NCBI RefSeq assembly: GCF_045679555.1
Contig: NC_092087.1
Coordinates: forward strand, 86,787,864-86,851,863
Direction of reading: 5' to 3'
From: Salvelinus alpinus
Taxonomy: Eukaryota; Chordata; Actinopteri; Salmoniformes; Salmonidae
DNA length: 64,000 nt
Made by a program: the position numbers and the translations under genes. Shown here piece by piece: positions 11,601-31,900 of this stretch (positions within the stretch are counted from its first letter, which is position 1; the number at the start of each line of letters is the position of its first letter). The notes beneath the pieces are model-generated. The model saw nothing but the letters and a program-made list of their open reading frames with translations, made no database searches and was not told where the DNA came from.

Positions 11601-11956
11601 CACTCCAGCCATTCTGACCCAGTACCAGTGAAACAGTCACAGAACACAAGGATATTACATTAAGCCAGTGCCTATTGGCTCACACTAACAGTAGGGTTTG
11701 TTCACACTTTGTTGCTGTAGTTGCTGAGTTGAGCGTGAATGGAAACCACAGATAAGCATCACTCAGTGAGGTGTGAAAGATAACTATTTAAAGTAAAGTG
11801 GAGACGCCTGACAGAACACACCAGAATAACATTGTGGTTCCTTTTAAAAATATATGTAGATTGATAAACAGATAACCTAAAAGATAGGAATGAGACCATA
11901 CCTGTCACAGACCAGAGAAAGACCACCAACACACTTCCTGCTGTTCTCAAGGCCAT

Positions 11957-12907
11957 TGTTGCATCTCCCACCCTGCAGTCTTAGAAACATAAACAACAAC
12001 TCACTCTATAGCTGGTGAATAACTCCACCTGATACATTGAAGTAGAAACTGTAAATGGGTCATTACTGAATATAAAATGGAAAATATTCAGCACAGTTTA
12101 ATTTCTTTATTTGAAGAGTGAGTGATTTTTTAAAAGAGGCTAAATGTGACTCATTCCCATCACTCCTCATCAGCTGCATCAAAGTGGTACTGAAGGTTCC
12201 AGTGTTCTAGACTAGAGCGCTTCCTACTGGCATCTCAACATTACTGCAGCCTCTAGTCTCTCATGTCCTCATCCATTTGGATCATCTGAAGTTTTTATTA
12301 AAAAACAGTCTTCAGCTATCCTTCCTACTAATTAGTATAACATCTCTCTATTAGTAGGAAGGACAGCTAAAGACCGATGCTTGTTTATGGGTTTTTACTA
12401 AGAGCTTCAGATCAACATTACACTTACATGTTGGGTAAGATCACTTCAAAACAGTCTCCACTATGACCCCCAAAACCACGCCACCATTAACCCCTTGTAG
12501 ATGGGCAAAAAGTAACTCAATACATAACAGATCAATAACAAACTAGTAGTAAGGTGCCTGAGTATTTCATTTTTTATTTAACCTTTATTTAGTAGGACCC
12601 TTTCCTAAGTGTGCAAGTGCACACTTCCTGTCATGGATATAAAAGTATGGAATTGGTGTGAACATTGGCTGCAGATTCCATCTTTGATAAATCCATATGA
12701 GAAAGCGTACAAGTAGATACTTCGGGTGGAGAATCAAGACATAATCAAAAAGGCATAGGGCCAATGACGTCTGTAAACCAGTGATGTAAATAAACCCTGG
12801 ATTGCTGATGCTATGTATTGGGTAATGACAGGATTTGAAGCCACCAGTCAGCCATATTGGTACTCCCAAGAAGACGCAGTCCCCCATAGGAATTAATTGA
12901 ATTCTAC
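11957..12907. other. 5' flank of the CD22-like pseudogene, non-coding
   Basis: The first 100 bp (TCTTAGAAACATAAACAAC and TAGCTGGTGAATAACTCC) match the 5' flank of the intact gene at 27669-27760, so they are probably the old promoter. Apart from a hairpin at 12308-12374, I see nothing coding. Confidence 0.55.
12308..12374. repeat. Hairpin: 27-bp imperfect inverted repeat
   Basis: The left arm (12308-12334) contains AGCTATCCTTCCTACTAAT; the right arm (12348-12374) contains TTAGTAGGAAGGACAGCT. A loop of about 13 bp and only a few mismatches. It is conserved in copy B near 46246-46312. Could be the core of a small MITE or a foldback element. Confidence 0.75.
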
Positions 12908-13072
12908 CAGAGGAGGCTGGTGGGAGGAGCTATAGGAGGATGGGCTCATTGTAAAGACTGGAATGGAATTCATGGAACATATAGAAACCACTTTTGACTC
13001 AGTTCCAATAATTCCATTCCAGCCATTACAATGATCCCGTCCTCCTATAGCTCCTCCGACCAGCCTCCTCTG
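12908..13072. mobile_element. MITE with about 45-bp terminal inverted repeats (copy A)
   Basis: Starts CAGAGGAGGCTGGTGGGAGG and ends with its near-perfect reverse complement, GACCAGCCTCCTCTG. The arms are about 45 bp around a centre of about 75 bp. No coding capacity. Its twin is in copy B at 46845-47010. Confidence 0.85.
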
Positions 13073-13391
13073 AAATCTACATATTTCAATTCAATGTTTC
13101 AAGGACATATTTACATTTATTTAAGTACTTTTGTTGTTGTAGTGGGAAAAGTAACATTGGTACTTTCCAAAAATTCTAATGTAAGGATATTTTTTTTTAA
13201 ATGTGTGTGTTTAGCTCACATAATATAATTTGAAAGTATGCATTTTTCTTTGCCACTAATTGGTGGCCTTTTGTCCATTCAGATCAGATATTTTGCCAAT
13301 AATTGGGCAAAAGAACAGAATTGAACTGCCTGTGTAAACACAGCATAAGATATAAACCCATCATTGGCTGGAGCCAGGGAGAGGGAGGGAA

Positions 13392-14560
13392 GATGGTGGA
13401 TGGCGAAAAGAAGCGAGGCAGAAAGAAGGGCGTGGAGGTTCATACCCAGACCGACATCTTCAAAAAAGAAGCCAAATAATTTCTCCTATGAGTCAAGTAC
13501 AGGAGAAATAACTACATGTTACTCTCCTGAAAACCCTGAGCAGTTGATGGATAGTGAACTTGAAATGGAACTTGACAGAAGTGAAGAGGAAGTGTGGCTT
13601 CAGGTGAGGTGAAGGCTTCCGAGCCTCATCCCAATGATCAGGGAAATGACTCTGGCCCAGTGGGAGTACGATCCGTGGAGAAAATGGATCAATGCCTTTT
13701 GGCCGATCCGTTTATGGTATCAGGCTGTGAAGAAGGAGTTGGGTTCTGTCAATTTGGTCAAAGTATCCAGAAGTGGATGTTTTGTGTGTCTGCTGCACAG
13801 AGGGACAGGGCGCTATGTGTTTTGCAACTCGGAACGAGCTCTGTGTCCTGCTTTGCTCTCCGGAGCAGAGCGCAGCTGAAAGGTGTGATAACTGTTCACT
13901 GTTTAGTGTTGAAGTGGATCAACTGAAGCTGAGAATCCCCGGTGTCTGTGATGCACGCCGTTTGGTGTGTAGCAGACCCGGTGGCGAGTGAGAGACTGAG
14001 AAGACCCTGTCTGTCCTTCTGAGTTTTGTTGCAGAGTTTTTGCTGGATAAAGGCATGCTTTGACAGCTTTTGTTCCGAACCCACTACGGTGTTTCAGGTT
14101 CCAAGTTTAAGACCATGTTGCAGCAGTATGTAGGAGGGAGATTCCCAGGTGTGATAAGTGTGCAGGAGGGTATGGGACAAAGGACTGTAGTTTCGGTGAA
14201 AAAGTGTTTCAATTGTGAGGGTGGCCATGGTGGGGATCAGGAATGTCTATTGTGAGTGAGACAGATTGAAGTGCAGAAAGTGTCATATACTGAGGCAGTG
14301 AGGAAAGTAGAGGATGTCAGGCTAAGGGTGAGGGAGCCTGAGAGGATCCATGTGAGTACTAGGCCGGTACAGAGTGACCCGAACAGTTTTTGCTTTAGTA
14401 AGGTAGGCTTCTTGGCATGTATTGCTGTGGTCATTAATTGTACCACACGGATGGAAAGGAAATCCCATGAGATTGAATTCATAGTAGCAGCAGCAGAGAA
14501 GTTGTGGGGTATCAGAGATTTTAGTGCAGAAGAACTATAGGTGGTTTTGAGAGAAAGGGT
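13392..14560 (+). pseudogene. Gag/ORF1-like fragments of a retroelement (copy A)
   Basis: Plus-strand reading gives a basic start (MVDGEKKRGRKKGVEVHTQT), a Cys-rich stretch (CFNCEGGHGGDQECLL) near 14202-14250, and a C-terminal part with VSYTEAVRKVEDVRLR and MERKSHEIEFIVAAAE. The pieces lie in several frames with stops. The Cys-rich and YAEAV-like motifs resemble ORF1/gag proteins of fish non-LTR elements, but I cannot name the family. Bases 13588-14289 are inverted in copy B. Confidence 0.55.
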
Positions 14561-14635
14561 TCAGGCCTCCTGGGTGTAGGATCTGTTAGGTCCAAGGTAG
14601 TGGTGGGATGTGTTGGGGATAGTGGTATATATAAG

Positions 14636-16252
14636 TGTAACAGTATAGCTTCTGTCCCTCTCCTCGCCCCTACCTGGGCTCGAACCAGGGACCCTCTGCA
14701 CACATCGACAACAGTCACCCACGGCCCTTGCAGAGCAAGGGTGTATAACCGCTGTATAACCGTGGTAAGGCTGGCTGTATGAGCTGTCTGACCGTAGTAA
14801 GGCTGGCTGTATGAGCTGTCTGACCGTAGTAAGGATGGCTGTATGAGCTGTCTGACCGTAGTAAGGCTGGCTGTATGAGCTGTATAACCATAGTAAGGTT
14901 GGCTGTATGAGCTGTATAACCGTAGTAAGGCTGGCTGTATGAGCTGTATAACCATAGTAAGGCTGGCTATATGAGCTGTATAACCGTAGTAAGGCTGGCT
15001 GTATGAGCTGTCTGACCGTAGTAAGGCTGGCTGCATGAGCTGTATAACCGTAGTAAGGCTGGCTGTATGAGCTGTCTGACCGTAGTAAGGCTGGCTGTAT
15101 GAGCTGTATAACCATAGTAAGGCTGGCTGTATGAGCTGTATAACCGTAGTAAGGCTGGCTGTATGAGCTGTATAACCGTAGTAAGGCTGGCTGTATGAGC
15201 TGTATAACCATAGTAAGGCTGGCTGTATGAGCTGTATAACCGTAGTAAGGCTGGCTGTATGAGCTGTATAACCGCAGTAAGGCTGGCTGTATGAGCTGTA
15301 TAACCGCAGTAAGGCTGGCTGTATGAGCTGTATAACCGTAGTAAGGCTGGCTGTATGAGCTGTCTGACCGTAGTAAGGCTGGCTGTATGAGCTGTATAAC
15401 CGTAGTAAGGCTGGCTGTATGAGCTGTATAACCATAGTAAGGCTGGCTGTATGAGCTGTCTGACCTTAGTAAGGCTGGCTGTATGAGCTGTATAACCGTA
15501 GTAAGGCTGGCTGTATGAGCTGTCTGACCGTAGTAAGGCTGGCTGTATGAGCTGTCTGACCGTAGTAAGGCTGGCTGTATGAGCTGTATAACCATAGTAA
15601 GGCTGGCTGTATGAGCTGTCTGACCGTGTTAAGGCTGGCTGTATGAGCTGTCTGACCCTGTGAAGGCTGGCTGTATGAGCTGTATAACCATAGTAAGGCT
15701 GGCTGTATGAGCTGTATAACCATAGTAAGGCTGGCTGTATGAGCTGTATATCCGTAGTAAGGCTGGCTGTATGAGCTGTATAACCGTAGTAAGGATGGCT
15801 GTATGAGCTGTCTGACCGTAGTAAGGCTGGCTGTATGAGCTGTATAACCCTTGCACAACTACTTCAAGGTCTCAGAGCGAGTGACGTCACCGATTGAAAC
15901 GCTATTAGCGCGCACAACCGCTAACTAGCTAGCCATTTCACATCGGTTATACTCACCCCCCTTTTGATCTCTTCCTTTTCCGCAGCAACCAGTGATCCGG
16001 ATCCTGGCACCAATGTAACAGTATAGCTTCCGTCACTCTCCTCACCCCTACCTGGGCTCAAACCAGGGACCGTCTGCACACATCGACAACAGTCACCCAT
16101 GAAGCATCGTTACCCATCGCTCCACAAAAGCCGCAGCCCTTGCAGAGCAAGGGGAACAACTACTTCAAGGTCTCAGAGCGAGTGACGTCACCGATTGAAA
16201 CGCTATTAGCGCGCACGACCGCTAACTAGCTAGCCATTTCACATCGGTTGCA
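14636..16252 (-). mobile_element. TRIM-like miniature LTR retrotransposon with expanded LTR
   Basis: Two copies of an LTR of about 240 bp are present in the same orientation. The right one (16014-16252) is complete. The left one (14636-15949) has the same ends but contains a tandem array. Read on the minus strand, the LTR begins TGCAACCGATG and ends CTGTTACA. Only 64 bp (15950-16013) lie between the LTRs: TTGGTGCCAGGATCC, a primer-binding-like start, and then a purine-rich run (AAAAGGAAGAGA, AAAAGGGGGG) just before the second LTR. A 4-bp TAAG flanks both sides (14632-14635 and 16253-16256), as for integrase-made target duplications. No coding region. The left LTR also lacks about 34 bp present in the right one. 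Confidence 0.72.
14753..15851. repeat. 32-bp minisatellite inside an LTR
   Basis: About 34 head-to-tail units of 32 bp with core GTAAGGCTGGCTGTATGAGC. Units come in two main types ending TGTCTGACC or TGTATAACC. The array replaces a few bases of the LTR between GCAGAGCAAGGG and AACTACTTCAAGG. It is entirely absent from copy B. It has no spacers and is not a CRISPR. Because 32 is not a multiple of 3, minus-strand frames stay open over it by chance (QPYYGYTAHTAS-type peptides); this is not a gene. Confidence 0.93.
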
Positions 16253-17320
16253 TAAGGTTAGATGGTGGTGCAATTTCCTTTTGTCCCCATTTCCCTTTTT
16301 TTGTGAATAAATGTGCAATGCACTTTCCAAACTGTGAAAGGCAGCAATATGCAACAATGTGTCTAGTCTGTTGGAAAACCACAGGAAGAAGAAAAAGCCA
16401 GGAGCAGAGAGGAAGCAGCGAAGCCAACATTTTGGCCAGGGACCAGGCGAGGGTTTCACATTTCCCCCCAAAGCGTTTCATCAATTAAGTACGTTAACAT
16501 GCACAGTAATAATTCAATATTAAACTGATTATGGCAGTAGGCAGACGCAATAGTCATGTAAACAGGTTACATGACTATTAATCGGTGTAAGGTCAAAATC
16601 GAAGTAAGCATACGGATATGAGATTATTTTTTTTATGAGATAAATTTTTTTTAATGGTTTTCTGAGCAACCTTTCTAATTATTAGGAAACGTAAACACCT
16701 TAATCAGCGTTCCAGCGGTGTATTTGATCTGCATGTAGTCAGGGACATTGAGTTTAATAGAGAGCAGCTTGCCACATAGTCTGTTTAAGCATGGCTAGAG
16801 CCATTGTATGCACCCTTTCAGTTAGTTGACAGACTGTCATTAAACTCATAGAAATAGTAGAAGAAGAATATTTGACTACCATAACATGGAGGTAGCCCTC
16901 AATGGCAATGCCCATGCTGTCACAAAAGCCTTAATGGGAAAGATGCAAAGATGTGCCCTCTATATAACTCTATGTCAGAGACCAAGACGCTGATGGAGAG
17001 ATGCTTTCTTCCTCACTGTCACAGTCCGTGTTCGAGAGCATCAAAACCCTGATGTATCATGGGTAAATTGTGACTGACGGACTGATCTACAAATGATATT
17101 GAATAGTTATTTTTCATGGAAGGTGATTTGTGGAAGGTGATCTCGACTCACCTTTTAAGTTGGATGCAATACCTAATGCGCCCAAATGTACATGCTTTTC
17201 AACCAATGATGTCATTCAATGTTATAATAACTATCCACTGTGCTGTGTAACACATGTATAAATTCATCTTTAAGATTTCAAGATAACAGACAATAAAGAA
17301 TGAAAACCAAAGCTGTAATA
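16253..17320. other. Intergenic, no recognised gene
   Basis: Up to 16736 this is duplicated in copy B (48814-49268). Beyond that it is unique in the window and AT-rich. No ORF or RNA gene supported. Confidence 0.45.
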
Positions 17321-17875
17321 TATTTATAAAATGTATTTGTATTTATTGTCATAAACTGAGCTTATTCACAACATGATGCATAAATTACACTGAATCACAA
17401 TTTATCTAAAATAGGTAATAGTGAATAATTTGACAATAAAACCAGCTTGATTATGGTATTCCTTTTCATGAATGCCATTGCACAATTATGTCTCACAGCA
17501 AGTCCATAATTTGTACATATCAAGAGCACATTGGTCCAAGAGCAATACACATTAAAAAGCTGCTATCAATATTATCCATATTAGTCACAAGGAGAAGTAC
17601 ATTAGGTAATCAACAAATCTGTAAATTGCAAAATCCCATAGAAAAGAGCAGAAGCATAATCTATTCCATTTATTATCAATCAACATAATTATAATTTCAA
17701 GGAATGAGATTTCAACTCATTTACTTAATTACTAATGGTCTGGAAAACCTAGATATAATAGCAATATGACAGCAGGAGAATAGAGGTGTAAGGCCTTGCT
17801 TTGGTTTGGTGCCAAAGATCTACAGTCCAGGTTCTGTAGTGGATCTCTTCAGTCCAGGATCTGTGGTGGTTCTCT
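17320..17875 (-). terminator. 3' UTR and poly(A) signal of the CD22-like gene
   Basis: Downstream of the stop at 17878-17876 the minus strand contains AATAAA at 17347-17342, with AT-rich sequence around it. This is the first convincing poly(A) signal I noticed and would give a 3' UTR of about 0.5 kb. The cleavage site is an estimate. Confidence 0.45.
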
Positions 17876-27653
<9,778 letters not shown>

Positions 27654-27790
27654 TGTTGCATCTCCCACCCTGCAGTCTTAGAAACATAAACAACAACTCA
27701 CTCTATAGCTGGTGAATAACTCCACCTGATACATTGAAGTATAAACTGTAAATGGGGTACAGGGCCTCATTACTGAAAATGAAGCAGGCT
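27654..27790 (-). promoter_or_regulatory. Conserved 5' flank of the CD22-like genes
   Basis: Sequence directly upstream of exon 1 is nearly identical to the flanks of both pseudogenes (11957-12060 and 45799-45900). It contains CTGCAGTCTTAGAAACATAA and TAGCTGGTGAATAACTCC. Likely 5' UTR and proximal promoter. No clear TATA box was identified. Confidence 0.4.
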
Positions 27791-27814
27791 CATAACATTT
27801 GTTCTATAAACTCA

Positions 27815-28440
27815 GCAAAAAAAAAGAAACGTCCCTTTTTCAGGACACTGTCTTTCAAGGATAATTCGTAAAAATCCAAATAACTTCACAGATCTTCATT
27901 GTAAAGGGTTTAAACACTGTTTCCCATGCTTGTTCAATGAATCATAAACAATTAATGAACATGCACCTGTGGAACGGTCGTTAAGACACTAACAGCTTAC
28001 AGACAGTAGGCAATTATGGTCACAGTTATGAAAACTTAGGACACTAAAGAGGCCTTTCTACTGACTCTGAAAAACACCAAAAGAAAGATGCCCAGGGTCC
28101 CTGCTTATCTGCGTGAATGTGTCCCGTGTGGCTCAGTTGGTAGAGCATGGCGCTTGCAACGCCAGGGTTGTGGGTTCATTCCCCACGGGGGGACCAGGAT
28201 GAATATGTATGAACTTTCCAATTTGTAAGTCGCTCTGGATAAGAGCGTCTGCTAAATGACTTAAATGTAAATGTAAATGTGCCTTAGGCATGCTGCAAGG
28301 AGCATGAGGACTGCAGATGTGGCCAGGGCAATAAATTGCAATGTCCGTACTGTGAGATGCCTAAGACAGCGCTACAGGGAGACAGGTCCAGTATAAATAT
28401 TAAATCCTCTACCGTCCGTCAAGCTGTACAGCAGCCTAAA
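27815..28440 (+). mobile_element. Tc1-like transposon, 5' part, split by a SINE
   Basis: The terminal region (TCAGCAAAAAAAAAGAAACG) is followed by the 5' UTR and the transposase beginning (TGCCCAGGGTCCCTGCTTAT; ACTGTGAGATGCCTAAGACA). It is interrupted at 28121-28280 by a SINE and truncated around 28400-28440, before the catalytic domain. Confidence 0.72.
28121..28280 (+). mobile_element. Salmonid tRNA-derived SINE with L2-type tail
   Basis: tRNA-like head: A-box TGGCTCAGTTGGTAGAGCAT and B-box-like GGGTTCATTCC. The body reads GGACCAGGATGAATATG, and the tail GTCGCTCTGGATAAGAGCGT is followed by AAATGT repeats. It is inserted in the Tc1 remnant; GTG on both sides may be a short target duplication. 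Confidence 0.85.
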
Positions 28441-28457
28441 GACTGACCACCAGGTTC

Positions 28458-28458
<1 letters not shown>

Positions 28459-28544
<86 letters not shown>
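28459..28544. repeat. (GA)n microsatellite at the left edge of copy B
   Basis: A pure GA run that merges directly into copy B (GATGTAG at 28543). Copy A has a GA/GACA tract about 55 bp further left. Confidence 0.96.
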
Positions 28545-28546
<2 letters not shown>

Positions 28547-28903
28547 TAGAAAAGTTAAAACACACATCCGACTGTCACGTTCTGACCTTTATTTCCTTTG
28601 TTTTGTCTTTATTTAGTTGGTCAGGGCGTGAGTTGGGGTGGGCTGTCTATGTGTGTTTTTCTATGTTGGGGTTTTGTGTTCGACCTGGTATGATTCTCAA
28701 TCAGAGGCAGCTGTCAATCGTTGTCCCTGATTGAGAATCATACTTAGGCAGCCTGGGTTTCACTTTTGGTTTGTGGGTGTTTGTTCGCCACACGGTACTG
28801 TTTCGTTCGTTATTCTTCGTTTATTGTTTTGTTCCAGTGTTCCGTGTTGCTTATTAAAAAGACATGAACACTTACCACGCTGCGCTTTGGTCCTCCTCTC
28901 TTC

Positions 28904-31900
28904 AAATCAAATCAAATCAAATGTATTTGTCACATACACATGGTTAGCAGATGTTAATGCGAGTGTTGCGAAATGCTTGTGCTTCTAGTTCCGACAATGC
29001 AGTAATAACCAACAAGTAATCTAACCTAACAATTCCACAACTACTACCTTATACACACAAGTGTAAAGGGATAAAGAATATGTACATAAAGATATATGAA
29101 TAAGTGATGGTACAGAACGGCATAGGCAAGATGCAGTAGATGGTATAGAGTACAGTATATACATATGAGATGAGTAATGTAGGGTATGTAAACATAAAGT
29201 GGCATAGTTTAAAGTGGCTAGTGATACATGTATTACATAAAGATGGCAAGATGCAGTAGATGATAGAGTACAGTATATACATATACATATGAGATGAGTA
29301 ATGTAGGATATGTAAACATTATATTAAGTGGCATTGTTTAAAGTGGCCAGTGATACATTTTTACATAATTTCCATCAATTCCCATTATTAAAGTGGCTGG
29401 AGTTGAGTCAGTATGTTGGCAGCGGCCACTAAATGTTAGTGGTGGCTGTTTAACAGTCTGATGGCCTTGAGATAGAAGCTGTTTTTCAGTCTCTCGGTCC
29501 CCGCTTTGATGCACCTGTACTGACCTCGCCTTCTGGATGATAGCGGGGTGAACAGGCAGTGGCTCGGGTGGTTGTTGTCCTTGATGATCTTTATGGCCTT
29601 CCTGTGACATCGGGAGGTGAAGGTGTCCTGGAGGGCAGGTAGTTTGCCCCCGGTGATGCGTTGTGCAGACCTCACTACCATCTGGTGAGCCTTACGGTTG
29701 TGGGCGGAGCAGTTGCCGTACCAGGCGGTGATACAGCCCGACAGGATGCTCTCGATTGTGCATCTGCAGAAGTTTGTGAGTGCTTTTGGTGACAAGCCGA
29801 ATTTCTTCAGCCTCCTGAGGTTGAAGAGGCGCTGCTGCGCCTTCTTCACATTGCTGTCTGTGTGGGTGGACCAATTCAGTTTGTCCGTGATGTGTACACC
29901 GAGGAACTTAAAACTTTCCACCTTCTCCACTACTGTCCCGTCGATGTGGATAGGGGGGTGCTCCCTCTGCTGTTTCCTGAAGTCCACAATCATCTCCTTT
30001 GTTTTGTTGACGTTGAGTGTGAGGATATTTTCCTGACACCACACTCCAAGGGCCCTCACCTCCTCCCTGTAGGCCGTCTCGTCGTTGTTGGTAATCAAGC
30101 CTACCACTGTAGTGTCGTCCGCAAACTTGATGATTGAGTTGGAGGCGTGCATGGCCACGCAGTCGTGGGTGAACATGGAGTACAGGAGAGAGCTCAGAAC
30201 GCACCCTTGTGGGGCCCCAGTGTTGAGGATCAGCGGGGTGGAGATGTTGTTACCTACCCTCACCACCTGGGGGCGGCCCGTCAGGAAGTCCAGGACCCAG
30301 TTGCACAGGGCGGGGTCGAGACCCAGGGTCTCGAGCTTGATGACGAGTTTGGAGGGTACTATGGTGTTAAATGCTGAGCTGTAGTCGATGAACAGCATTC
30401 TCACATAGGTATTCCTCTTGTCCAGATGGGTTAGGGCAGTGTGCAGTGTGGTTGCGATTGCGTCGTCTGTGGACCTATTGGGTCGGTAAGCAAATTGGAG
30501 TGGGTCTAGGGTGTCAGGTAGGGTGGAGGTGATTTGGTCCTTGACTAGTCTCTCAAAGCACTTCATGATGACGGAAGTGAGTGCTACGGGGCGGTAGTCG
30601 TTTAGCTCAGTTACCTTAGCTTTCTTGGGAACAGGAACAATGGTGGCCCTCTTGAAGCATGTGGGAACAGCAGACTGGAATAAGGATTGATTGAATATGT
30701 CCTTAAACACACCAGCCAGCTGGTCTGCACATGCTCTGAGGACGCGGCTGGGAATGCCGTCTGAGCCTGCAGCCTTGCGAGGGTTAACACGTTTAAATGT
30801 TTTACTCACCTTGGCTGCAGTGAAGGAGAGCCCGCAGGTTTTGGTAGCAGGCCGTGTCAGTGGCACTGTATTGTCCTCAAAGCGAGCAAAAAAGTTATTT
30901 AGTCTGTCTGGGAGCAAGACATCCTGGTCCGCGACGGGCCTGGTTTTCTTTTTGTAATCGGTGATTGACTGTAGACCCTGCCACATACCTCTTGTGTCTG
31001 AGCTGTTGAATTGCGACTCTACTTTGTCTCTATACTGGGACTTAGCTTGTTTGATTGCCTTGCGGAGGGAATAGCTACACTGTTTGTATTCGGTCATGTT
31101 TCCGGTCACCTTGCCCTGGTTAAAAGCAGTGGTTCGCGCTTTGAGTTTCACGCGAATGCTGCCATCAATCCACGGTTTCTGGTTTGGGAATGTTTTAATC
31201 GTTGCTGTGGGTACGACATCGTCAATGCACTTTCTAATGAACTCGCTCACCGAATCATCGTATTCGTCAATGTTGTTGTTGGACGCAATGCGGAACATAT
31301 CCCAATCCACGTGATCGAAGCAGTCTTGAAGCGTGGAATCAGATTGGTCGGACCAGCGTTGAACAGACCTGAGCGCGGGAGCTTGCTGTTTTAGTTTCTG
31401 TTTGTAGGCTGGAAGCAACAAAATGGAGTCGTGGTCAGCTTTTCCGAAAGGAGGGCGGGGGAGGGCCTTATATGCGTCGCGGAAGTTAGTATAACAATGA
31501 TCCAAGGTTTTACCAGCCCTGGTAGCACAATCGATATACTGATAGAATTTAGGGAGTTTTGTTTTCAGATTAGCCTTGTTAAAATCCCCAGCTACGATGA
31601 ATGCAGCCTCAGGGTGTGTGGTTTCCAGTTTACAAAGAGTCAGATAAAGTTCGTTCAGGGCCATCGATGTGTCTGCTTGGGGGGGGGATATATACGGCTG
31701 TGGTTATAATCGAAGAGAATTCTCTTGGTAGATAATGCGGTCGACATTTGATTGTGAGGAATTCTAGATCAGGTGAACAGAATGACTTGAGTTCCTGTAT
31801 GTTGTTATGATCACACCACGTCTTGTTAATCATAAGGCATACACCCCCGCCCCTCTTCTTACCAGAAAGACTGGCTGCACCGACTCCGTTAGCGTCTCTC

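Larger units (their letters stand above)
10863..11956 (-). pseudogene. CD22-like receptor pseudogene, exons 1-2 (copy A)
   Basis: Exon 1 (11956-11902, 55 bp) encodes a signal peptide, MALRTAGSVLVVFLWSVT, nearly the same as exon 1 of the intact gene at 27653-27599, with a good GT donor. Exon 2 is in three pieces. The start is at 11627-11601, but its acceptor reads AC instead of AG. A middle piece lies at about 11217-11184, and a third at about 10905-10863 (GTCACAACAACC, then TGGTTCACC). A solo LTR separates pieces one and two; a Rex1 tail separates pieces two and three. No later exons were found. Non-functional. Confidence 0.85.
5301..16736. repeat. Copy A of a large direct duplication
   Basis: From GATGTAGAAAAG at 5301 to CTGCATGT at 16736 the sequence is nearly collinear and almost identical with 28543-49268 (copy B). 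Shared parts include Tc1, the 5S-SINE, Rex1 fragments, the CD22-like pseudogene, a MITE and an LTR. Copy A lacks the LTR element and the L2 LINE of copy B, has a deletion/replacement at 10150-10638, and carries a 32-bp array and a second miniature LTR absent from copy B. A 0.7-kb internal segment is inverted between the copies. Confidence 0.93.

Noticed and set aside
14521-15858. Minus-strand frames of 304, 344 and 130 codons (QPYYGYTAHTAS-type)
   Set aside because: They follow the 32-bp array through its rotating phases and vanish with it in copy B. No start context and no conserved domain.
28121-28200. A functional tRNA gene
   Set aside because: A- and B-boxes are present but no full cloverleaf was found, and the sequence runs into an L2-type tail: a SINE.
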